Under the pieces are notes generated by a model, which was not told where the DNA came from, did no database searches, and saw only the letters and a program-made list of their open reading frames with translations. Both the position numbers and the translations under genes were made by a program. Shown here one piece after another: positions 59,401 to 64,000 of a stretch of 64,000 bases of DNA (position 1 is its first letter; the number at the start of each line of letters is the position of its first letter). This stretch comes from Callaeas wilsoni (lineage: Eukaryota; Chordata; Aves; Passeriformes; Callaeidae): assembly GCA_013398955.1 (NCBI GenBank), contig VWPU01018978.1:62001-126000 (forward strand), in the 5' to 3' direction.

Positions 59401-61119
59401 CATCACTTCTACTATGGAATGGGATTTGAAAAACTGATGCTGTAAAGAAAGTTATCATCCTTCACTCTACATAGATGTGAATTGCAGCTTACAGGACATC
59501 CCCAAACCTTGGTACCTGATTTTGTGGACCTTTCCACTGTACTAAGGGATTCTTTACTTATTTTTTCATTTTTATCTTCAGGAGACCGCCGAGGAATTAC
59601 GGCAGTTTGTGATCCTTTCCGAGCCGGAACGTGCTGCCCTTTTTTAGTATCTGAGTCTCTGGACTCTGTTAAGTTCTTCCCATCCCCAGATTCCTGAAAG
59701 AAACATTTTCACATGTTAGCATGCTACTGAATGCTACAATCAACCTCTATGTAATTACCAAATATTTTTCCAATTTTTTCGTTTTTACACTGTACAATGT
59801 ATATCCTGGATGTATGTGCCACCATATAATTTTCTACAGAATTACTGAACAATACCCCAAATTACTGCCAAGCATTGCTTAACATGCTCTTTTAAATACT
59901 GGCTCAAGATACAGCACAGACAATTTGCATTTAAGCTCTGTGTTGACAACCACTAAGTCTGCAGTTATTTTAAAAAGACAAGGATACCAATGAACATCCC
60001 TTAATCAGTTTTAGCCACAAAGGTCACCGATGTTTAGAAAGCATATATAAACTAAAATTAAAAAAAAACAGCTTACATTCCAGCATTTCAATACTACCAC
60101 TCAAAAATAAGACAGGATTACTAATGACTATGTTATCATGAATATGACATTATATACTAACAGACTGAAGAATTGGCTCAATAATCTTTGTAAATTATCC
60201 TTTGGTTAATAAAATTAGAGAAGAATTATTTGGTTAATTATTAGAATTATTTGGTTAATTAATTATTAGAATTATTTGGTTAATAAAAAGTAGAGAAGCC
60301 CAAATCAAAGCACCAGGCATTTTTTTTCTACATACAATCTGAAATAAAAACAATCTAAACTAAAATATTGTTGTCATATTGTTTTACAGATACTTTAAAT
60401 GTCTGCAGCTTATAACATACAGCAAATTGACAGATGTCCCATAATACCTTTAGAAATTTGAAAGAAAAATGCACTAGGTTCTTGACCATTTCTTTGTACA
60501 CCTGTATGTATAGGTTTAAATACACATTCAGAAGTACGACTTTGATGATCCTTATGTGCCCCTTCCAACTCAGTATGTTCTATATGCATATGACATGCAC
60601 ATATCCCTGCTCAATGTAAGAAGAGTTTAGCAATACCATCTTGAAAGAGTCAAGACAGTTAGAAAATGAACTTTGCAAATTATTTAAATTAGATTCACAA
60701 AAGATGTCTGAAACATGGTCTATTAATTGGCAATGGGACACACAGAAATCTTCTACCCCAGTAATTAAGAGAACTTAAAACAAATAAGACTCACTCGTCT
60801 GAAGATTTTGACTTTGTGCTTCCCACTATCCTCCGTTTGCTTCATTTTTTCAGTCGTTGTATTTAGATTACAAGTAGGTGTTTGCTTTGACATCCCCAGT
60901 TTTTCACACTCAGTTGCTTTTTCTTCTTTATGCTCAAGTTTCACTTGAGTATCTGGTACATTTTGATCAAAACACTCCATTTTTTTGTCTTCTTCAGCAC
61001 AGCACTTCACACAGACATACTCTTTATCTTCTTCACCCATCTGCTGTGCTTGAGAAAGGCTCAGTCCAACACAGTCACCATGAAACCAATCATCGCATCT
61101 ACCACAACCTACCATAAAC
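45300..61119 (-). CDS. PHF3: PHD finger protein 3, C-terminal two-thirds (twelve joined coding exons)
   Basis: PHF3 is a nuclear protein whose SPOC domain binds the Ser2-phosphorylated C-terminal domain of RNA polymerase II. Its TFIIS-like domain relates it to elongation control (published knowledge of the human protein). Twelve exons join in frame on the - strand, with all phases checked: 61119-60795, 59693-59516, 58022-57872, 57745-57589, 56543-56427, 54368-54237, 53779-53647, 53145-52953, 51378-51231, 50132-50043, 48819-48624 and 47473-45300. They give about 1330 residues ending at TAA. Human PHF3 is about 2039 residues, so about 700 N-terminal residues lie beyond base 64000. Domain order is PHD (second half), linker, TFIIS central domain, linker, SPOC, acidic and Ser-rich linker, proline-rich stretch, and an Arg/Glu/Lys/Asp-rich tail. 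Related families are DIDO1 and SPOCD1, but the order and linker sequences fit PHF3. Confidence 0.96.
47474..48623 (-). other. PHF3: PHF3 intron
   Basis: 1.15 kb, AT-rich, GT/AG borders; nothing else recognised. Confidence 0.9.
48624..48819 (-). CDS. PHF3: PHF3 SPOC domain exon 3
   Basis: It encodes EICVVRFTPVTEEDQISYAL, LFAYFSSRKRYGVAANN and MKQVKDLYLIPLG, the last strands of SPOC, ending DGPG with one base of Gly before donor GTAAGT. SPOC domains bind phosphorylated peptides; in PHF3 the reported partner is phospho-Ser2 of the RNA polymerase II tail. Confidence 0.96.
48820..50042 (-). other. PHF3: PHF3 intron with CR1 insertion
   Basis: 1.2 kb, nearly half of it an old CR1 copy (49195-49745). 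The rest is AT-rich. Confidence 0.9.
49195..49745 (+). mobile_element. Old CR1 LINE internal fragment
   Basis: It matches the late reverse-transcriptase and following region of avian CR1 by eye: 'gtggccattcagagggacct', 'caaaatcttgcactttgagc', 'taaccccatgcactaggac', 'gggatcctggtggacaagcc', 'gccaagaaggccaactgca', 'tccagcaaagagccactgag'. The frame is broken throughout and the 3' tail is missing. It lies antisense to PHF3. Confidence 0.85.
50043..50132 (-). CDS. PHF3: PHF3 SPOC domain exon 2
   Basis: 30 whole codons, phase 0 at both ends: DLPDSIQVGGRISPHTVWDY then VEKIKASGTK, the helical middle of SPOC. Donor GTAAGA. It has no in-frame ATG and was found by phase and homology. Confidence 0.94.
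50133..51230 (-). other. PHF3: PHF3 intron
   Basis: 1.1 kb within the SPOC-coding part; AT-rich, nothing recognised. Confidence 0.9.
51231..51378 (-). CDS. PHF3: PHF3 SPOC domain exon 1
   Basis: After an acceptor of eight T then AG, the exon completes Lys and encodes SETPGTVECESLFLARLNF, IWKGFINMPSVAKFV and KAYPVSGSFEYLTE, the N-terminal beta strands of SPOC. It ends on a whole codon at donor GTATTT. Confidence 0.95.
51379..52952 (-). other. PHF3: PHF3 intron
   Basis: 1.6 kb; nothing recognised beyond a T-rich acceptor tract. Confidence 0.9.
52953..53145 (-). CDS. PHF3: PHF3 linker exon before SPOC
   Basis: It begins by completing Gly (GRMAPPTDDLSGKKVKV), then VGVARKQSDNEAESIADAL and SSTSSILASELLEDDKQ. 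It ends with AA of a Lys codon at donor GTAATA. An unspliced reading stops one codon later, which explains the open frame seen there. Confidence 0.92.
53146..53646 (-). other. PHF3: PHF3 intron
   Basis: 0.5 kb, AT-rich, GT/AG borders. Confidence 0.9.
53647..53779 (-). CDS. PHF3: PHF3 linker exon ending at a Cys pair
   Basis: No ATG lies in its frame, so it is easily missed. Acceptor CTTAG before 53779; it encodes EPNTKLFEKSEEAEKDKE, then DTTSQHKNHLFDLNCKICI, and ends with one base of Gly before donor GTAATT. The NCKICIGRMAPP segment, completed on the next exon, matches human PHF3. The Cys-x2-Cys may be a small conserved motif of unknown role. Confidence 0.93.
53780..54236 (-). other. PHF3: PHF3 intron
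   Basis: 0.46 kb, AT-rich, GT/AG borders. Confidence 0.9.
54237..54368 (-). CDS. PHF3: PHF3 exon: linker after the TFIIS-like domain
   Basis: 44 whole codons, phase 0 at both ends, donor GTAGAA. It encodes TIEMIEKEQREVERRPITK and ITHKGEIEIES, a charged linker that is almost identical to human PHF3 as I recall it. Confidence 0.95.
54369..56426 (-). other. PHF3: PHF3 intron
   Basis: 2.1 kb. Includes a T/G-rich low-complexity tract at about 55884-55930. No exon or repeat family recognised. Confidence 0.88.
56427..56543 (-). CDS. PHF3: PHF3 exon: TFIIS central domain end
   Basis: 39 whole codons, phase 0 at both ends. It encodes ILFKKVLKGEVTPDHLIKM and SPEELASKELAAWRQREN, the C-terminal helices of the TFIIS central-like domain. 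Donor is GTGAGA. Confidence 0.95.
56544..57588 (-). other. PHF3: PHF3 intron
   Basis: 1.0 kb; a purine-rich stretch on the + strand at about 57120-57440 gives a spurious open frame on the - strand. Confidence 0.88.
57589..57745 (-). CDS. PHF3: PHF3 exon: TFIIS central domain core
   Basis: It encodes LTDSSLKIPEE, KVATRIERELFSFFRDT and KYKNKYRSLMFNLKDPKNN. The 'KYRSLMFNLKDPKN' segment is the hallmark of the TFIIS central domain (compare TFIIS KYRSRISNLKD). It ends on a whole codon before donor GTATGT. Confidence 0.96.
57746..57871 (-). other. PHF3: Very short PHF3 intron (126 bases)
   Basis: GT/AG intron splitting an Arg codon inside the TFIIS central-like domain. Confidence 0.92.
57872..58022 (-). 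CDS. PHF3: PHF3 exon: basic linker and start of TFIIS central domain
   Basis: Its first two bases complete Gly, then MHEKQEIKKKKNEKG and ASKPSADQIRQSVKQSLKE, the first helix of the TFIIS central-like domain. It ends with AG of a split Arg codon before donor GTAAAG. The next intron is only 126 bases. Confidence 0.93.
58023..59515 (-). other. PHF3: PHF3 intron
   Basis: 1.5 kb, AT-rich; nothing recognised. Confidence 0.9.
59516..59693 (-). CDS. PHF3: PHF3 linker exon
   Basis: It starts on a whole codon (ESGDGKNLTESRD) and ends with one base of Gly before donor GTACCA. It encodes a low-complexity, Ser/Lys-rich linker between the PHD and TFIIS-like domains (VIPRRSPEDKNEKISKES), as in the human protein. 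A second GT eight bases downstream was rejected because only this donor matches the phase of the next exon. Confidence 0.87.
60201..60290. repeat. AT-rich imperfect tandem repeat
   Basis: Three copies of AGAATTATTTGGTTAAT start at 60222, 60243 and 60268 with ATT/AATTATT spacers. The flanks also repeat: TTTGGTTAATAAAA then TAGAGAA-like sequence at both 60201 and 60275. This fits a local duplication of about 20-70 bases. Confidence 0.8.
60537..60590 (+). mobile_element. CR1 3' tail relic
   Basis: 'cgactttgatgatccttatg' then 'ccccttccaactcagtatg' and TTCTATATG resemble the last 50 bases of CR1. Short and diverged. Confidence 0.55.
60795..61119 (-). CDS. PHF3: PHF3 exon with second half of the PHD finger
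   Basis: The acceptor is at 61120-61121. The first base completes the preceding codon, then FMVGCGRCDDWFHGDCVGL and CVKCC supply the later zinc ligands of the C4HC3 PHD finger. The first Cys pair must lie on the upstream exon outside the window. An acidic and Lys-rich linker follows, ending KHKVKIFRR before donor GTGAGT. Confidence 0.95.
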
Positions 61120-64000
61120 CTGAAAACAAAGTAAGATAAAAGTCAGTGAAAACAGTGAAAGACTGAAAGAAGATACAGCACCTTCAGCAGGATATATCAT
61201 AATTGTTTTGATTTGTGCATCTCAATCATTTGTTCTTACCTAGTAAGTGATTTTCTTTGGTGCTTTACATCCATCTCCAGCCTTACGACACAGTATGATT
61301 TTCCTGAGAGGTATTTTTTTGGCCTTTTTGCTTTTTACAGTAGTCCAAGAGACTATCAAAACCCCACTGTGTTTGTGTAACTTGCTCCCAAATCCTACCA
61401 AGTTTCTTATCAGACTACTATCAATGTTCTTATGAATGTTAAAAAACAAAACCAAAAACCTGTCAACTCTCAGAAACAGTTAATTTGTTTGAAAATACTT
61501 GAAAATTTTCTTGTAAGATACTATCCTTGCTTTCCTATAAATATGATTGTCATCATTCATCACAAACACATCGGCAGCTGCAATCAACCACAGCACTATG
61601 AGGTCTTTAAATGTTTTGACAAACACAATGGGCACATCAACCTCTTCTAAATTAGACGGTATTTTACATCTCATGCCTTAGACCATTATTACTAAATTAT
61701 TTCTAGAAAGTTGCTTTTCATTCTCTTTACTGGTGAATATGGGGCCAGGAGTTTGGCTTCCAAAACCACCTGTCCAGCTTGCAGTGACTGTTTTCTTTCA
61801 AATAAGGTACACGCTTTTGCGCTACTCAGCTATTTCATTCAGAGCTAACAGTTATTTAAAGAATGCTTCAAACACCAAAATGACTATCTTTTCAAGGACA
61901 CTCTTCGACTCACAAGTCACTTGACTGCATTATTTTAAAAGCAGAACCAACTTTAGATACAGATAGTATTTTCAAAGCATTGTAAAGATCACCTGGTCTA
62001 AAATAAAAGCATAGTTTCTGACTATTTTGTGGAAGCATTTTGAAAACTTCATTAGGTATCATGAATACCTCATTGCGCTGATACATACAATTTCCAGTGC
62101 AAGTATTTGGGAATGATGTGGAATTTCAAAGTTCCACAGGCTAAAAAACAACTACTTCAGGAGACTTACATGGTAGGAATTTTTTTCTACAAATAATGAA
62201 CCTGGCACCAAGGAACAGCTTTCAAAAGATATAGGAAACCTCTTGCAATATCCACTTACATTCTCTTTTCCCTTTTATATTTTTGACAGGGCAGAGGTTG
62301 TTTGTTGTTGGTTTTTCGTGTGTTTTTGTTTGTTTATTGGGTGTTTTGTTCCATTTTTACTTCTTTCTTCTTTTCATTTTGTTTTATACTTACATAAACT
62401 ATATTCGAGATATGTACTTTAACATATAGTCTGGACAGAGAAAATCCAGAAAGACCCCAAGTGTATTAAAGAAAGTACAAGTTCTTTGTTAATACTGAAA
62501 AATTATTTACTCAGTTCCTAGGTTTTGAATTTCATAGAAGACAGACTTGACTTAAAAAGTAATTCATGAAAATCTGGTTGTTTCAGCAATACATTTAAGA
62601 GCTAAATACCCTGACATGCAAATGCTCTTTCTTTAACCTAATACCTTATAGATCTCGTCCATAAAGTGATTCTACGCAAAATGATTCCTAACTTATGTAT
62701 GTCCCTACTCAGGCTAGGATCTGCTATCTGCTGACTTACCTACTTGGCAGAACCATATAAATATTTCAGGATGTGCTTAGAGCAACTCTCATTCTCCAGA
62801 ACTGTAAATGAACGTTCCAGGTGGCTTGATGCAGGTATTGTATTCAAAAACTACTGTTACCTCTAAGAGATGAAAACTCTTATTAACAGCAGATGTTTGA
62901 AACAAGAGAACAGAAGAAAAAACTGTGTCTTTATGTTCTGTCCCTCCCTACTCAAAATACGTCAGGATTGCATTCTGCTGAAGAAAATATTTTGATGCAA
63001 AATGAGTCTGAGAAGTTTTAGAGGTCCATCAGATGAGAAAAAGTCTATGATGATGTTTGCTAGATTTGAAGAAACTGGTTTTTAAACTAGTTTGGGAAGA
63101 AAAGTATTTTCTCCTTTTGAATTTTCCTTTTCTTAGCTGCAACTACATTAATAGTATTACTCATCACTAGCAAACAGTATCTGTTCATAATTTTAATTAG
63201 GAAAGCAGAGGTTCCTTCATGTTTTTTCAGTATCTCAATCTTTTCAGATTCATGTTCCAGCAAATTGCAAAAACAAGAAAGGTAATGTTAGGGCGCGATT
63301 ACTTCTGATGGTCTCAGCAGAGTAATACCATAGCATTTATAAACACAACAGAAAAACAAGAAAGAAGTGATAGGACTGCTACACAAAGCTGACTGTCCTA
63401 CAGCCAAACATGCAAGGGCAGGAAATACAAAGCAAGTGCCTGTTTCGTAAGTGCAAGGGTCCACAGTGGGTGTTTATGTAGGACACATCCTGTATTACTG
63501 CAATAAAATACTAGTAAAGCTCTGGGAACACTGAAACTGGTTACAAAAATTCCTCATGTAAGATTTGCTGCAAAAGCTTAAATAAGGTCAAAGCGCACCG
63601 TCAAAGCATCATGCTTAAAGGACGTTCTGGTGTCCTAAAGAATTAATGCCTATTCTAAAATAAAAAGAAACCAAGAATACGCCATCATGAAGCCACAACT
63701 GCTATTAATTGAATTTTTATTAAAATATATGTATTTTTTTCCCTCGGTTTGTAAATTCAGGCATCGGAGACTAATTTGTTAAATGAGGAAGATGGACTGC
63801 AGCGTTTAGTAACCAAAACAAACTTTTGATTCATATTTAGAAAATGGATATTTGCTGAAGAGATTAAACAATACACAAGATGCTGCACATCTTCAACTTT
63901 AAATTGACAGCACATGGAATTTTTCAGCTTAGCTCACACATATTAAGGGGAGTAATAGAGATGGTGTGTAAGTAAGGCACCAGGATAGGTATCCAGTCTT
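61120..64000 (-). other. PHF3: PHF3 intron, 3' part
   Basis: Sequence upstream (in gene direction) of the PHD exon. The preceding exon, with the first zinc-binding Cys pair, was not found, so this is read as intron to the window edge. A G/T-rich low-complexity tract lies at about 62296-62352. Confidence 0.75.

Larger units (their letters stand above)
59694..60794 (-). other. PHF3: PHF3 intron
   Basis: 1.1 kb, with an AT-rich tandem repeat (60201-60290) and a CR1 tail relic (about 60537-60590). Confidence 0.9.

Noticed and set aside
59508..59515. Alternative donor eight bases further for the PHF3 linker exon
   Set aside because: It would break the phase with the next exon, whose first two bases need a single preceding G.
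1..64000. CRISPR arrays, tRNA or rRNA genes, or a novel multi-gene system
   Set aside because: No regularly spaced direct repeats, no cloverleaf with A and B boxes noticed, and only two protein-coding genes, both from known families.

Overview
The window looks like nuclear DNA from a bird. It is AT-rich and gene-sparse, with short coding exons bounded by GT/AG splice sites. It carries several CR1 LINE fragments, some with the avian-type 3' tail of ATTCTATG-like repeats, and two LTRs of endogenous-retrovirus type. No prokaryotic features (operons, ribosome binding sites, CRISPR arrays) are present. Bird is confident; a lower rank cannot be assigned from the sequence alone.

Two genes converge tail to tail. 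On the + strand, positions 1-41314 hold the 3' part of EYS (eyes shut homolog): six coding exons at 5303-5469, 5658-5802, 12184-12358, 19291-19463, 29989-30150 and 40116-41314. They join in one open frame of about 672 residues, ending at a TAA. They encode the C-terminal laminin G and EGF-like modules of this secreted photoreceptor matrix protein. On the - strand, positions 64000 down to 45300 hold the 3' two-thirds of PHF3 (PHD finger protein 3): twelve coding exons that join in frame to about 1330 residues. They cover the second half of the PHD finger, the TFIIS central-like domain, the SPOC domain, a proline-rich stretch and a long charged C-terminal tail. All splice phases were checked by hand and are consistent in both genes. 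The two stop codons are 3985 bases apart, and the gap must hold both 3' UTRs. The EYS-PHF3 neighbourhood is also found in human (6q12), so this is conserved vertebrate synteny. The 5' ends and promoters of both genes lie outside the window.

The rest is intron and 3'-flanking sequence. EYS introns are large (up to about 10.5 kb) and hold most of the repeats: CR1 pieces near 2.8, 17.4, 26.3, 29.1 and 30.5 kb, an older LTR at about 3544-3881, and a CpG-rich, probably younger LTR at about 22291-22852. PHF3 introns are short (0.1-2 kb) and cleaner, with one old CR1 copy at 49195-49745, a small CR1 tail near 60.5 kb and an AT-rich tandem repeat at 60201-60290.

The two genes are neighbours but do not act in one pathway. 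EYS is an extracellular retinal protein and PHF3 is a nuclear regulator of RNA polymerase II transcription. I found no previously undescribed system. The points most worth checking are the inverted CR1 pair around the frame-neutral EYS exon 29989-30150, the CpG-rich antisense LTR, and possible overlap of the convergent 3' UTRs.
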